DNA of 64,000 nucleotides from NCBI GenBank assembly GCA_008477525.1, contig SPDT01000005.1:2232001-2296000 (forward strand), written 5' to 3'. This DNA comes from Hypomyces perniciosus (Eukaryota > Ascomycota > Sordariomycetes > Hypocreales > Hypocreaceae). A program made the translations under genes and the position numbers. The notes under the pieces were generated by a model. That model was not told the origin of the DNA and ran no database searches. It worked only from the letters and a program-made list of their open reading frames with translations. This document shows, in pieces, positions 37,655-51,632 of this stretch (the stretch's first letter is position 1; every line of letters starts with the position of its first letter).

Positions 37655-38266
37655 ATGGAGCCGTCAACAACAACAAATTCTGGCATTATCACGGATGACA
37701 GCGGCGAGCGTCATATCCCCGAATCTACTCGAGCCGACGGCAGTAAGCGTAAGGCCATCAAGATCCGACCTGGCTACCAACCCCCGGAGGATGTCCAGGT
37801 ATACAAGAACCGACCTGCGGAAGCCCTCCGTGATCGCGCAAAGAAAATAGGGATCCCTGGTGCAGCTGGCTTGAAGGACGAGCAAGCCGAGCAGGGTTCT
37901 GCCGCAAGCAACAAGAATGCGAAGAGACGTGAGGCTCGGAAGAAGGCGAAGGCGGCTGTTGGCGAAGGCGATGGCGACGCCGAGAGCAAAACCGATGCAA
38001 CAGATAGTCAGCCCAAGGTAGAGGAGATCGACCCAGAAGTTGAGAACGAGAAGAAAGTCAGGAGCCTTAAGAAGAAGCTGAAACAAGCTAAAGAGCTCAA
38101 GATGAAGAAGGATGGTGGGGAGGGCCTACTGCCCGAGCAAATCGCCAAGGTCATCAAGATCAACGAGCTCATCCGCGAGCTGGATGCGCTCGGATTTGAC
38201 TCGGAGGGTGAACCTAAAGCCAAGACCACAGAGGCTTCGACGGAAGGTGATGAGAGCAAGAAATGA
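37655..38266 (+). CDS. pym1: PYM (partner of Y14 and Mago) homologue
   Basis: A single exon encodes 203 aa. PYM/WIBG binds the Mago-Y14 dimer and removes exon junction complexes from translated mRNA near ribosomes. The N-terminal Mago-binding domain is plain: SGERHIPESTRADGSKRKAIKIRPGY, PEDVQVYKNR. The middle is A/K/E-rich and includes a basic segment NKNAKRREARKKAKA that suits ribosome contact. The C-terminal coiled-coil region (EKKVRSLKKKLKQAKELK then INELIRELDALGF) matches the family. The ATG at 37655 lies in the strong context GCCACCATGG; the frame is open upstream only through non-ATG codons. Confidence 0.9.
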   Translation: MEPSTTTNSGIITDDSGERHIPESTRADGSKRKAIKIRPGYQPPEDVQVYKNRPAEALRDRAKKIGIPGAAGLKDEQAEQGSAASNKNAKRREARKKAKAAVGEGDGDAESKTDATDSQPKVEEIDPEVENEKKVRSLKKKLKQAKELKMKKDGGEGLLPEQIAKVIKINELIRELDALGFDSEGEPKAKTTEASTEGDESKK

Positions 38267-39136
38267 AGAGCCCCAATCAAGCAAAAGCACCCATGGAGAG
38301 AGCCTCCAATTCACATGAAATGAGTGTTGCTTTTCGCAGACATGCTATCCATGTCGCGCAATGCGCTATCTGCTCCTAGGGGTATGGAAAGAAGACACCA
38401 AGGCAGTTGCTCTGCCCTCATCTACCTGCAAGATCCCGCACAGTCAGCCCTCTTGTGAAGGGCCCGGCTTCGCACGAGGATAGAGAAGCCTGACCTCCCA
38501 CCATCTCCGAGGACCTGAAACTACCGTGGTTGAAACCGAAGCAAACCAATGCATTCGCATTAGCTCTATTGTCGGTTCAGAGCAGTTGGGGTGTTATTTA
38601 GATGCAGGATGTATGTATGCTTAGAGAGGAATACCATACTCCGACGGTAGATTCAGAGCAGGTTCATTGGCTCTATCCATGATATGCTTGTTAAAAGGGC
38701 CACGGTTCCTTCTACAGTCCGAAGGCGTGATAGGAATGCCCCATACATAGCAAACCAATATCCCTTGGATTTCCAATAATGATTTTAGGGGAAAAGAGCC
38801 TTCTTTTTTTCTTTCTCAAAATCCGCATAACATGGGAAAACTCCGATGAACTGTAATGTGCCTGCAAAGCTGAAGATGAATGACAACAGAGGTGATGAAG
38901 GTGGGGAGTATCTCCGATCTTCTGCCGGGAGCTCGTGACAGGGGTCAGCTCAAGGCTCCAGTGCGTGAGGTAAGCTTCTGGCATCCACATAGAACATCCA
39001 TCAGCACCCGAATGAGCACCTCCACGCTGCGCTGTCACCAACCTCTCAACCGTTGCCTTACAAAATATTGAAGTGTAACTTTGGAGTCGCGACATTCTAC
39101 ACCTGAGGAAAGCTTCGAAGATACACCTCAGCGATC
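38267..39136. other. Spacer between PYM and RPT4
   Basis: No gene is seen. Both neighbours are on the plus strand, so this contains the PYM 3' end and the RPT4 promoter. I looked for a PACE-like proteasome element (GGTGGCAAA or its complement) upstream of RPT4 and saw none. Confidence 0.5.
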
Positions 39137-40501
39137 ATGACACCCGAAGAAGAGCGCCAGGCCGCCCTTACCTCCTACCGAACCAGACTCATCGAGTCCC
39201 GCGAGTGGGAAGCTAAGCTCAAGAACCTGCGATTAGAAATCAAGGACCTCCAGAAAGAGTATGACCGGACGGAGGAGAATATCAAAGCACTGCAAAGTGT
39301 GGGACAGATCATTGGTGAGGTGCTGAAACAGCTGGACGATGAGAGATGTAAGGTTCCCTGCGTGCCCGCAACGATGGGCTCTACCAAGATGATGCTAATG
39401 CAAAAACCTACAGTTATCGTCAAGGCGTCCTCCGGTCCTCGATATGTTGTCGGTTGCAGATCCAAAGTCGACAAGTCGAAGCTGAAGCAGGGCACTCGTG
39501 TCGCCCTAGACATGACTACATTGACGATTATGCGCATGCTTCCGCGAGAGGTCGACCCGCTGGTGTACAACATGTCGCTGGAGGATCCAGGCCAGGTCAG
39601 CTTTGCAGGAATTGGTGGACTCAATGACCAGATTCGAGAGCTGCGAGAAGTCATTGAGCTTCCGCTCAAGAACCCTGAGCTGTTCCTCAGAGTAGGCATC
39701 AAGCCACCAAAGGGTGTCCTACTGTATGGTCCTCCAGGAACGGGCAAGACACTTCTGGCCAGAGCGGTTGCGAGCAGTCTGGAAACGAACTTCCTGAAGG
39801 GTTAGTAAATGCCGTGGACGGAACTAATCTATCCAAGAACATCTAAGCTGACAATTAACTAGTTGTCTCATCGGCCATTGTGGACAAGTACATTGGCGAG
39901 TCTGCCCGACTGATCCGAGAAATGTTCGGCTATGCGAAGGAGCATGAGCCTTGTATCATCTTCATGGACGAAATCGATGCCATCGGCGGACGACGTTTCT
40001 CTGAGGGCACGAGTGCGGATCGCGAGATTCAAAGAACGCTGATGGAGCTGCTGAACCAGCTCGATGGTTTCGACTACTTGGGCAAGACCAAGATCATCAT
40101 GGCTACGAACAGACCGGACACGCTGGATCCAGCGCTGCTACGTGCCGGTCGACTGGATCGCAAGATCGAGATTCCTCTTCCCAATGAGGTTGGGCGACTG
40201 GAGATTTTGAAGATTCACGCCTCAACCGTCGTCATTGACGGAGACATTGATTTTGAGAGTGTTGTCAAGATGAGTGATGGGCTGAACGGAGCTGACTTGC
40301 GAAACGTGGTAACGGAAGCGTGAGTCTAAACTGCAATCCTAATGCATCCCAACCGACAGAGTGACTAATGGGCTGAACAGCGGTCTGTTTGCCATCAAGG
40401 ACTATCGCGAGTCCGTCAACCAAGATGATTTCAACAGGGCAGTACGCAAGGTGATGGAGGCAAAGAAGTTGGAAGGCAAGCTCGAGTACCAGAAGCTGTA
40501 A
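39137..40501 (+). CDS. rpt4: 26S proteasome regulatory AAA-ATPase Rpt4 (PSMC6)
   Basis: Exons 39137-39347, 39414-39800, 39863-40319 and 40381-40501 give 391 aa, the normal length. Rpt4 is one of six ATPases in the base ring of the 19S particle that unfold substrates. The N-terminus has the coiled coil ([16 protein letters not shown]), then the OB domain ([17 protein letters not shown] across intron 1). The AAA domain has Walker A GPPGTGKT, Walker [13 protein letters not shown], the second region of homology with [21 protein letters not shown], and the end LEYQKL. The first intron (66 bp) has a length divisible by three and no in-frame stop, so the naive open frame runs through it; removing it restores the invariant DERFIVKASS sequence. 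Confidence 0.96.
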
Positions 40502-42779
40502 ATCCACAGGGCAGGGAGTTGTTAGAGGGTTCCCCGGCGTCAGTGACAAGAGATCGCTGATAATACTTTTTAAGACTGTACAATAGTGATGAGACAGCCA
40601 CAATGCTCGACCCTTGGAGTATGAATAATACGGCGTCTCTGAATCATCTGACTAATGGAATGCTCTTGATATGAAGGGGGCTCAGTATCGGTGCTACTCT
40701 GTACTTCGTACATGACATCGATCTACAGACTCCAAGGGATGGATGTCTATTAGTGCGCTTGCCGCGTAGGGGGTGATAAGGATGGCCATCAACACGCCCT
40801 CGTCTACTTCGTACATCGTACTTATATCGTTATCGAGCACGCTGCTCAGCCCCGGATGCAGGATAGGGGCAATTTCTTGATGGATATTTCTCATGACACA
40901 TTCTCTTCCCCTTTAACCATACGTCATCACCACAATGGATTTGGAATATGTGAAAAATAAAGGCAGTCAGGAGGACTTTCCAGAATCCATTGACAATTTC
41001 AGGGCGGCCGCCCGTGCGGTGGAGGTTGAAAAAAAAGGACCCGATGCTACCCCGTAGTAATAGCACTTCAAAGTGTTGAGGTTATCCGGAATTGACAAGG
41101 TATATACGGAGCAGTATTCTCAACTTGGACGATGCTATTCTTGGAATCCCGAGCAAGGGGTGGAACGATGAGGCTGTGAAAGCCTAGCGTGAGATCTCGG
41201 CGCCTCGGTGCGGGAGGTATCGTTTTAGTAGTAGTCAGCACGGCATCAAAGCACAACATACGAGTAGCATGTATCTAGTGCCTTGCCGTCTGCGGAATGT
41301 TGAATGACAAATGGGAACGAGACGGATGGTCGATTTGCTCGTTGATCTTGTCTGTACGTGCGACATGCTGGAAAAAACGCACCTACATGCTCTCGTACGA
41401 GTACTCGTAGTGTGAGGACTCCCTAGGTAATAGTGGAAGCCTCCCCCCTGTCAACCCTTTTTTTCGTCCCTGATAAGCGGACGGTCCTCTTCAGGGTTCA
41501 GGGTCAGGGGGGTCAGGTACAGAGACCAGGGAGAGAGAACACGATGTGCATTGCCGGGGGCCGGAATACGAAAAAATGACGTCTCGAGTGGCCACAACTG
41601 TTCCGCGGTGTTGCAAAAGGGCGTGCTGGTGCTTCGTACTATTAAGTATGTATCTACTGGCAACGAGAAAGATGTGCACGGCATCGATGAGATGGACGCC
41701 CCTTGCTTTGCATGCCGTTGTTTTTTATTTGTTTTCCTCTTATTTTCGTGTTTGTTCGTTTCCTGGTACTGGCGCTGTGAGTTCGGGGATGGCGATGCTG
41801 ATAGTACCAATACCTAAACTGGGACAGTGGCGGTGCCGGGCTGTTGGGCCGGCGCCACACGAGGCTCCTTTTTTTTCATCCTTTGTTGATTATTCTCGCC
41901 GTTGCTGTGACGAAGCTTTTTCTGTGGTGTGGTGATGGGTGTCGTAGGAGGCTAAAAAAGCGGTGCCCCACTACAGGATGGATCACACCTGAGCTTGTGA
42001 TGCTTAAGGTACATACCGTTGTTGTTTTGTATCTAAGCGGTCTTGTTTCTGTTTATATTTGTCCAGGTAAATATTTTCTCTCTCTAAAAGCATCATTGCA
42101 AGTGTACAAGCGAAGCTGCGTAGATGCCCAAATGTTGAGGCAATGATATTGAATGGTTACGTTTGCAGGTACGAAGTAGTAGAGGGGTTAGTTAGGCAAG
42201 GGTCTCTGGGCAGCAGCATGACGTTGAGCTCAAGTTCCCCGCCAGGTTGCAAGCTTGATAGGTAGGTCCCTGGAACCCATTTACTCGGTACTCGTATAAA
42301 CCCTCCGTAAAAAGGGTAAAAATATCTGCTAGCAGTATTAATAATTACTCAGATAATCTTATGTGATATTCTCCTTTGATATTTATCATCTCAAGCTGTA
42401 AGAAGCAAATCCTCCTGAGCTATATCTGCGTGCCGTGTTATCGATCGTATTTATCGTCTTGTTCAACAACACGCGGAAACCAGAAAAACAAGCATCGCAC
42501 GCACCCCCACCATCCATCCATACCATCCATCCACCCCATCGTCACGACCCGAAACACGCCCCTGGACATCCTAGGACATAGCTTGATACCTGGAGATGAT
42601 TTTGGTGTGGCTGATGGGCAAATCAACTCTGTTTTACGGGAAGGGGTTGCTTCATGTTGACGCCGCTTTTAGAATTCCTCACCTTTTTCTTCCCATTATC
42701 AATGATCAGCAACACCAGGCAGCCAAGTCAGGCCTAGTAAGCGAGCATCGATATGGGGTGCGGCCATCTTGCAAGTAAA

Positions 42780-42875
42780 TGTACTCCGTAGAGTAAATAC
42801 ATACTAGCACTACGGAGTACTACTTCGTACTGCCACTACTAAATCCTCCGTAGTAGATACGGAGTACTCGTAGCA
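42780..42875. repeat. Cluster of TACTCCGTA/TACGGAGTA palindromic elements
   Basis: Several overlapping forms of GTACTCCGTA, CTACGGAGTAC, TACTTCGTAC and TACGGAGTACTCGTA lie within about 95 bp. The same family is scattered through other intergenic parts of the window. Confidence 0.75.
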
Positions 42876-43200
42876 TTAATCAACGAGGAGCCAAGATCGA
42901 GTTGCCCAAATGCCCAGCCTGCCTGTTCCATGGCCAGCCCACTTGGAACTCCACACATCAAGCTGAGCCCCAAGCCTCGCTCCGCTATTACTTCGTACCC
43001 TCCTTTACTGGAGACCGGCGCATCAAGTAACTAAGCTAAAGCTAAGGCGCATACCTTCTCCGTGCATAAAGACATCTATGCTGCACCTCCCTTCTCCCAA
43101 CGCCAACCTCTCTTCTTCTTCTTCTCCCCCATAACAATACTTCTTAACGTCCAGACGTATTTCGTCCCAAAGTACTCTGTGATATCTCACTCGTCTCTCG

Positions 43201-43225
43201 CTCTGCTCTGCTCTGCTCTGCTCTC
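43201..43225 (+). repeat. CTCTG pentanucleotide repeat in the GFA1 leader
   Basis: About five tandem CTCTG units lie within a pyrimidine-rich tract roughly 75-100 bp before the GFA1 start codon. CT-rich tracts are common near fungal transcription starts; length variation here could affect expression. Confidence 0.8.
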
Positions 43226-43298
43226 GTTTCTCATTCCTTTCCGCTTCGTCTCGCTCCTGTTTCCAGAGTCCGAGTTGGCCTAATAGCAGCAAGACACC

Positions 43299-45779
<2,481 letters not shown>

Positions 45780-46369
45780 GATGCAGCGGTTGACTCGATG
45801 TCTTTGGCTTACGATGTGCCATGTTTTATTTATTTATATCTTTGGGGTTATTGACGAGCTCTTGTCGGGTTTGGTTGCAGGAGTGTTCTGCCACCATGCA
45901 CGGATAATGAGGAGTTGGCTGTGGAAAATTTAATTACCATCAATGATTTCTTGGAGTGTACGCAATTTGATATTGTGGGGCCCAGATTTACAAGCGAGTC
46001 TTGACCTGTTCTAGATGAACAGGATGGGCGTATCATGTACGAAAGCAAGCAGGCTTTTAGAGGAACGTCGGTTGATTTATGAAAAATGTAGGCTAGGATG
46101 AAGAATGCCATCATCTTTCTACCATTGATCTCAGAAAACATGTTTTATTGTTGCAGTTCTCTCTATGGACATGGAAAGACAACGTCTCCCGCATGTTGGG
46201 CAAGATATCAGGTTGTCGTTGGGCTAGTAGTAGTAGATGTCCTCGATTTGAGGACATGTCATTTGGATGGAGCCTTCCAAGATGTGCTCCTTTACAGCCA
46301 GCCACCACGTCTTCCACGCGAAACTAAAAGCATGCTATAAATCCTATCATCCCTTTGTTCTCCTACATC
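45780..46369. other. Convergent spacer between GFA1 and PRE4
   Basis: No gene is seen. Both flanking genes end here, so it should contain only their 3' untranslated regions and termination signals. Confidence 0.5.
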
Positions 46370-47360
46370 TCAAACCGTCTGGGTGCCGTAGCCCTTGATC
46401 CTGTCCGCAAATGCCCAGCTCTGGTTCTCCAGCTTCTCATCCTCGGTCAACTCAACGCCGTCCTTGGTGACGATGGCCAGGGAGTAGGAATCCAAACTCC
46501 TAGCATCGCGGTAGAAGAGCACCTTCATGGCCTCCTTGATGATGTCGATGGCCTCCTCGCGGGTGAGCTTCTTGGCGGACTCCTCGTCGGGCGCGTGGCG
46601 ACGCAGGATAGGCTGGGCAAGCATGGCACCGAAACCAGTGGCGAGACTGGGAGCAGAGTACGTGGTGCCGAGGAGGTCGGCGGCGGCGAGGAAGGGCTGG
46701 CCGTTGTCGTCGAGGCCACCGACGAGAATGTGGTTCCAGAGAGGGTCGAACTTGGAGCGGCGGGAGTAGAGGAGCTTGGAGAGGTAGCGGTGGAGGTTGG
46801 CGGCGTTGAGGCGGGGCTTGTCAGGGGATTCGTAGGCCTCGGTGAGGGAGAGGTCGGTGAGGTGGCGGTTGAGGTATTGCATGTCGGAGATGTCGCCGCT
46901 GAAGCCGAGGATGGAGGAGTTGGCGAAGGGGCGCAGGCGTTTGACGTCGGTGAAGCGGGCGAGGGAGCCGTATGAAGCTGTTTGAGAGAGGGGAGTTAGC
47001 TTCATGATGGATTGCCTTGGGCATATGGGATTGGGGAGAGAAGGGGAGAGAGGAGGGATCAAGGTGAGATGATATGAGGTGATATGAGATAGTATATTAG
47101 AGCAGCATGAGAACGCACCCAAGTTGTCGGCGGCCATGACAACGCCGTCCTTGAACTTGATTCCTATTACTGAGGTACCAGTGACGATGGGCTGCTGGGT
47201 GTTTTGCTTCGGCCCGTTCGTCTGCATGTAGGAGGCATCATAGGCGCCGTAGACGTCGTCTCTGGGCTGCAAAGAGAGTCGGTCAGCTTGCGATCGGAAG
47301 ATGCCTGTAGGATATGGAAAGGGTGCTCACTCGGCCCCAGGCTTGCGGACGGTGATCCAT
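46370..47360 (-). CDS. pre4: 20S proteasome subunit beta7 (PRE4 / PSMB4)
   Basis: Exons 47331-47360, 47119-47266 and 46370-46977 give 261 aa. Beta7 is a non-catalytic beta-ring subunit of the 20S core. The start MDHRPQAWGRPRDDVYGAYD is typical, followed by the beta-fold entry TQQPIVTGTSVIGIKFKDGV and AADNLASYGSLARFTDVKRL across intron 2. The position after the propeptide-like region carries Thr in TGTSV but lacks a processed catalytic N-terminus, as in the family. ILVGGLDDNGQPFL and YSAPSLATGFGAMLAQPILR confirm the identity. Intron 2 (46978-47118, 141 bp) is divisible by three and free of in-frame stops. The gene is divergent with the HMG-box gene across a spacer of about 600 bp. Confidence 0.95.
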
Positions 47361-47961
47361 TGCGACTGTGGTTGTGATGGAAGGTAGTGTGAGAAAGCTG
47401 GAAGACGGCAACGGTTCGTGTGTAGAACAGAAAGCCCGTTTGTTGGTGGGGATGAAGTTGAACAGACGTAAGCTCGGAGCCTTGCAACGTATCCGTCTGT
47501 TGGCTTGTTCTAAGTCAGTGATGAGGCTGATGATACAGCTGTGGTCGCGCGTCCTACGGTAGCCTGCAGTGGGAGGCACAGGATTACCTAAGCTGACGTC
47601 GCCAGCTATGATTGGCCAAGGGAGAACAGCTTAGGCGGGGCCAGTGCAAAGTAAACAATACCTCATCAATATGCGGAAATGCTGTGCAAGGGAAAGTCCC
47701 CAGGACATATTGCATCAGAGCTCCATGCTCAGTGAGGGGAATTCTCAATTCTCCCTCCAAAAAGCCTTTGAAAGCCATCCCTAGCACTAGCGCAGTTGTT
47801 GACCTCATTTCGTCAACACACCTTTCGGCAGTTCAGCCGTTGTGACTTGTGAGCCAGCGTCTCGTGCTCTGCAGCCAATCCATTCCCTGCACACGCCGCC
47901 AGTGCGTCTCGAGCTCCTCCATAGGGATATTCGCTTCTACAGGTCGCTCAATTCATCCATC
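47361..47961. other. Divergent promoter of PRE4 and the mitochondrial HMG-box gene
   Basis: No gene is seen in this bidirectional promoter region. I searched by eye for a proteasome control element (GGTGGCAAA or complement) and did not find a full match. Confidence 0.5.
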
Positions 47962-48972
47962 ATGGTCTCGTCCGCTGGCTGGGCCGTTGCGCGCCGCCGC
48001 GTGCTCGCCAGCTCCGGCAGTCTTGCGCCCCGTGGCCTCATCCTGCGCCATGCTCTGCCTTCGGTGCGCATGATTAGCATTTCGGCGTCAATGCGCGTGC
48101 CGGCGGCCAAGCCCAAGTCCAAGTCCGCCGCCTCCAAGACCACGAAGAAACCTGCGACCAAGAAGGCGGCGACAAAACCCACGGCCAAGCCCAAGGCCAA
48201 AGCAAAAGCCAAGCCCAAGCCCAAGAAGAAAGTTGTGAAGAAGGTTGTTAAGAAGAAGGCCGTGAAGAAGGAGTTGACGCCAGAGGAGAAGGAAAAGGTG
48301 GAGGTGCGGACCTGGAAGAAGATGGCCCTGCTAAAGGGCCCCAAACAACTACCGGAGACAGCATGGAACGTCTTCCTTGCCAGCAGCGTGCAGAAGGGCG
48401 AGGGCTCTATAATCAGCAAGATCAAGACACTTTCTACCAGCTTCCACACTCTGCCAGAGTCCGAGAAAGAGGTAAACTATTCATCATGAACTAAACGTGC
48501 CACCACGCACATCCTCAGCTAACATATCCTTTCCCAGCGTCTTTCCACCATCGCCCGGTCCAATCGTATTGCCAACCAGCAAGCGCGCAAGGATTGGATC
48601 GAGACGTATCCCCCAGAGGCAATCTATGTGTCCAACCTTATGCGTCGTCGCCTCGCCCGCAAAACCGGAAAGAGCCGCATATTCTTGATTCATGACGACC
48701 GCATGCCCCAGCGCTCCGGTGGTGTTTACCCTCTTTTCATGAAGGACTTCCTCGCCGGGTCCGAGGAGAAGTCAACCCAGGATTCCTTCCGCGCCGCCAG
48801 CAAAGAGTGGAAGTCCCTGAACGAAGCCGACAAGAACCGCTACAAGGAGCAAGCAGCCGCCGCAGCGAAAACTTCAGTCGAACAGTTCAAGGGCATGAGG
48901 GAGAGAGGTTTGAAGTTCTGGAAGGATTACTTGGCATCCTCCAAAGATAAGTCGATCAAGGAATCTTCGTAA
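47962..48972 (+). CDS. Mitochondrial HMG-box DNA-binding protein with H1-like tail (Abf2-type)
   Basis: Exons 47962-48471 and 48538-48972 (66-bp intron) give 314 aa. The N-terminus (VARRRVLASSGSLAPRGLILRHALPSVRMIS) is Arg/Ser-rich without acids and looks like a mitochondrial presequence. Residues about 46-104 are a K/A/P-rich tail (KPKAKAKAKPKPKKK) resembling linker histone tails. Two divergent HMG-like boxes follow: about 130-195 (LPETAWNVFLAS through RLSTIARSNRIANQQARKDW) and about 226-285 (GGVYPLFMKDFLAG through KEWKSLNEADKNRYKEQA). By analogy with Abf2/TFAM it probably packages mitochondrial DNA. The exact orthologue is not certain, and a nuclear role cannot be excluded because the lysine tract could act as an NLS. 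Confidence 0.8.
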
Positions 48973-49587
48973 AGCGCTTTCCCCCCCTTTTCGTTTTTTT
49001 GAGGGGTTGTAACGGGTCGAAATGATGCTTTTTCTTTGTTTTGTTTTGTCCTGGTGTTCTCCCTCGCCTTCCCTTTTTTATGTCTCTGCTGCCTTGAGCG
49101 GAATACGATTGATGTCTTGTGCTACGCGTACTGTACAAACGGGCGTCATGTTGGGCGGGTGGACGGAGGTCTTAGTCCTAGGGAGGGCAAAAATAAAGGT
49201 TCCCTTGCTCGTTCGACAAGTTGGTGGGTTACGGAGTGTATCATTATGAATGTCAGGTAGGTATTTCCCCAATGCGAGCGCGGATGTATCGCCGCTTCAA
49301 GTGAGAGAAAGAAACGAAACGAAACGAAACGATGAGTATGTGTAAAACATCCTGTTTGAATTGCTATCGTCGTGGAGTCGTTGATATGTTGATAAACCCC
49401 TGTCCTCGAAGTCCCTATTTCCAACGACGAACGCCATTCTACTGATATGTTGCCGTGGCTAGACATGCTCTGCTCGTTATCCAATGGTTGCCCCGTCTCC
49501 AACGCCCTCCCAATCTATCCAAGGTATCCATAAAGAAACACCTCATATCATCAATGTAAAAGTATCGTGTCCGTCGTGTATATCATA
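48973..49587. other. Convergent spacer downstream of the HMG-box gene
   Basis: No gene is seen. The stretch should contain the 3' ends of the HMG-box gene and of the unknown gene on the minus strand. Confidence 0.45.
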
Positions 49588-50913
49588 TCATGTCTGCCTC
49601 TCCGTAGGAGGCACTTCCAAAACAACCTCGCCATCGGCGCCACACCACTCTGCCCCGGTGGTTTTCATGTGTCTCCCGCTCGCCAGATACAGTAGCAAAT
49701 ATGTGTGTTTCGCAACGTGGCCCCAGCAGTAAAGGCGGATCCAATCGTGGGAGCTGTCGCGGCGACACCACACGCCCCATCCAGCTAGGCCGCTACGCAG
49801 GTAGTTGGCCAGGAAGACCCAAGCTTCGAGACGTGTCTCGTCGCTCCAGTTGGTGCAGTTGAGTAACCAATAACCCCGTTCGAACGGGTCTATTTCTCGT
49901 TTCGCTTTGGGGCGATAGCGAGAGGAGAGGTCGCGGGCGAGTTTGGCCAGTTTCTCAGATACCAGGTTGGGCGGTTGGATATCTACAATGTCCACAGGCG
50001 GTGATGGCGGCCTTATTTCGAGAGCGTCGCCAAAGTCTCTGGTCACCGCCGAGGAGGAGCTAGTTGGTCGTCTCCTCGCTGGTCCCGTGTCGCTCGAGCT
50101 ACGGAGGAGGTTCACGGCGCTGGAGTCGTCGCTGATAGTCTTTGGCCGCTTAGATGCTGGCGGCGCTGATTCTGCTCTAAGCGAGGACCCCCCTGAACCA
50201 TAGCTGATTGCGCTGCTGGAGATGTGCGATTCGTCGATGACAGTTGGTTCATCTTCTAGGTCCAATGCCTGTCTCTTTCTGACCAAGCCGGCCGGGACAA
50301 TTGGCGTTACCGGAATAATCTTTCTGGAGATGGCATGGCGCAGTGGCTGGCTCGAATCTGGTTCAGAGTCGGGAATAGGAATAGAAGATGGGATGTTGAT
50401 TTCCTGCTGTTTGGCCGATGCCGTGCGACCTTTTGCAGGCCGGCAAGGCGATGACGATCCAGGTAACTTCAGATAGCGCTCAAGAACTCTCGTGGGCGTG
50501 CCGCGGAGGATTTTGACATCAGGCAAGGGGTAGGAGTCGCTAATATGACTTGGCAGCGCACACCATGAGGATGCTTGAGATGATGACGGTTCCTCAACAT
50601 TTGGGGGGGATTTCAAATTCTTTCTTGTCCGCAACGGTGGTGAAGAGCGGTTTCCAATCGCACTGCTGAAGCTCAAGTCCTGAGACTCGGGAATAAAGGC
50701 CTGGCTTGATGGCACGGCCAGAAACTCTTGGCTTGACGAGAAGGCGTGTTGTCCCGAACGCGTTGATGGCCCAGCATCTTCAAGATTGGTCCGACTATGC
50801 GGCTGAAAGGAAAGGTAAGCCTGCGCAAACTGTCGATACACAGCATCGTCTGCCGTCCTGCTCGGCGCCGCGACGTGAACTAGGATTTCGACGTCTGAGG
50901 ACTGGCTCGCCAT
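49588..50913 (-). CDS. Conserved-looking protein of unknown function (441 aa)
   Basis: A single exon with a true ATG at 50913. I do not recognise the family. Residues 1-300 are S/P-rich and likely disordered, with a possible basic nuclear signal (APPASKRPKTIS). The last ~125 residues are quite different: tryptophan- and aromatic-rich, with RGYWLLNCTNWSDETRLEAWVFLANYL, WGVWCRRDSSHDWIRLYCW, HVAKHTYLLLYLAS and a closing GEVVLEVPP. That part looks like a folded domain under constraint. The repeated short 'Ser-Gln' and 'Ser-Ser-Gln' motifs in the first 120 residues would fit targets of ATM/ATR-type kinases, but this is only suggestive. A role in chromosome biology is a guess; no function is assigned. 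Confidence 0.75.
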   Translation of the reverse strand: MASQSSDVEILVHVAAPSRTADDAVYRQFAQAYLSFQPHSRTNLEDAGPSTRSGQHAFSSSQEFLAVPSSQAFIPESQDLSFSSAIGNRSSPPLRTRKNLKSPPNVEEPSSSQASSWCALPSHISDSYPLPDVKILRGTPTRVLERYLKLPGSSSPCRPAKGRTASAKQQEINIPSSIPIPDSEPDSSQPLRHAISRKIIPVTPIVPAGLVRKRQALDLEDEPTVIDESHISSSAISYGSGGSSLRAESAPPASKRPKTISDDSSAVNLLRSSSDTGPARRRPTSSSSAVTRDFGDALEIRPPSPPVDIVDIQPPNLVSEKLAKLARDLSSRYRPKAKREIDPFERGYWLLNCTNWSDETRLEAWVFLANYLRSGLAGWGVWCRRDSSHDWIRLYCWGHVAKHTYLLLYLASGRHMKTTGAEWCGADGEVVLEVPPTERQT

Positions 50914-51632
50914 TTCAAGTCCAATGCGCGCCGGATGACCAAGGAGCAGGTCATGGCGAAGATGGGTTCAGAGGACGCCGAATCCACGAGGTTTCACGGG
51001 CACCCTTTCGCCCAGGAGGATGAGGGAGCACAGGGAAAATCGTCGGTGATGGTGTCGAAGCGCATTGACCGAACCATTTATATATTCTGCTACTTGGGCT
51101 TGGGTCAGCCTGCAGCACAATGCAGCACATGTCCCACTCTTCATACCCAAAAAGAGGAACAAGCTGCAGCAGTCTGTCTCTCAGCGAGTGTCCAGGCAAC
51201 GAGCGGAGGCGGCTCCTCAGAGGGAGGAAATGGTATGTACATGAGAAGGTGTAGTGAATCTGATGCGTGAATAATAGATAATAGCCGATTGTCTGGTTTG
51301 GTTTACATACCTTTTGGTAGGTATGCAACCAGCAGGCAGCTATTCTTAGGCATTTAGCGCTGGGTTTCAGTACGAGTAGTAGTACTGAGTAGGTACTGAG
51401 ACTTGGGTATGTTCAGAAGGCTGTCCTTTCAATGGACCCCTCGATTGGTCGATTACTGCGCGCAATAGTAAGTGGGGCCCAATTGAATCACCGCCGACTT
51501 ACTTACAACACCTCACAGCATTTCATATCTATTAGATAACCTCCTTTTACAGTCCCTCGTCTCCATCCCAACTTTTTCTAAAGGAAAATATAATAAATAA
51601 ATAACATATCCAGTCCAATTCGATTGGATTCA
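50914..51632. other. Divergent promoter of the unknown gene and ERG26
   Basis: No gene is seen. The right end, just before the ERG26 start, is AT-rich (AAATATAATAAATAAATAAC around 51587-51606), suiting a core promoter and leader. Confidence 0.45.

Larger units (their letters stand above)
40502..43298. other. Spacer and promoter region upstream of GFA1
   Basis: No gene could be supported in these 2.8 kb. TACTCCGTA-type elements are dense at 42780-42875. The last ~250 bp before the ATG are pyrimidine-rich and include a CTCTG pentanucleotide repeat (43201-43225), consistent with the GFA1 core promoter and leader. Confidence 0.45.

Noticed and set aside
38267..39136. Proteasome-associated control element before RPT4
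   Set aside because: No full GGTGGCAAA or its complement was seen; regulation by an Rpn4-like factor cannot be claimed.
41546..41935. Plus-strand 129-codon open frame upstream of GFA1
   Set aside because: It overlaps two other open frames of similar length on both strands, is rich in rare residues (W, C, H) and has no domain.
46355..46975. Plus-strand 206-codon open frame opposite PRE4
   Set aside because: It is the antisense shadow of the PRE4 coding exon, V/G/E-rich as expected from reversed codons.
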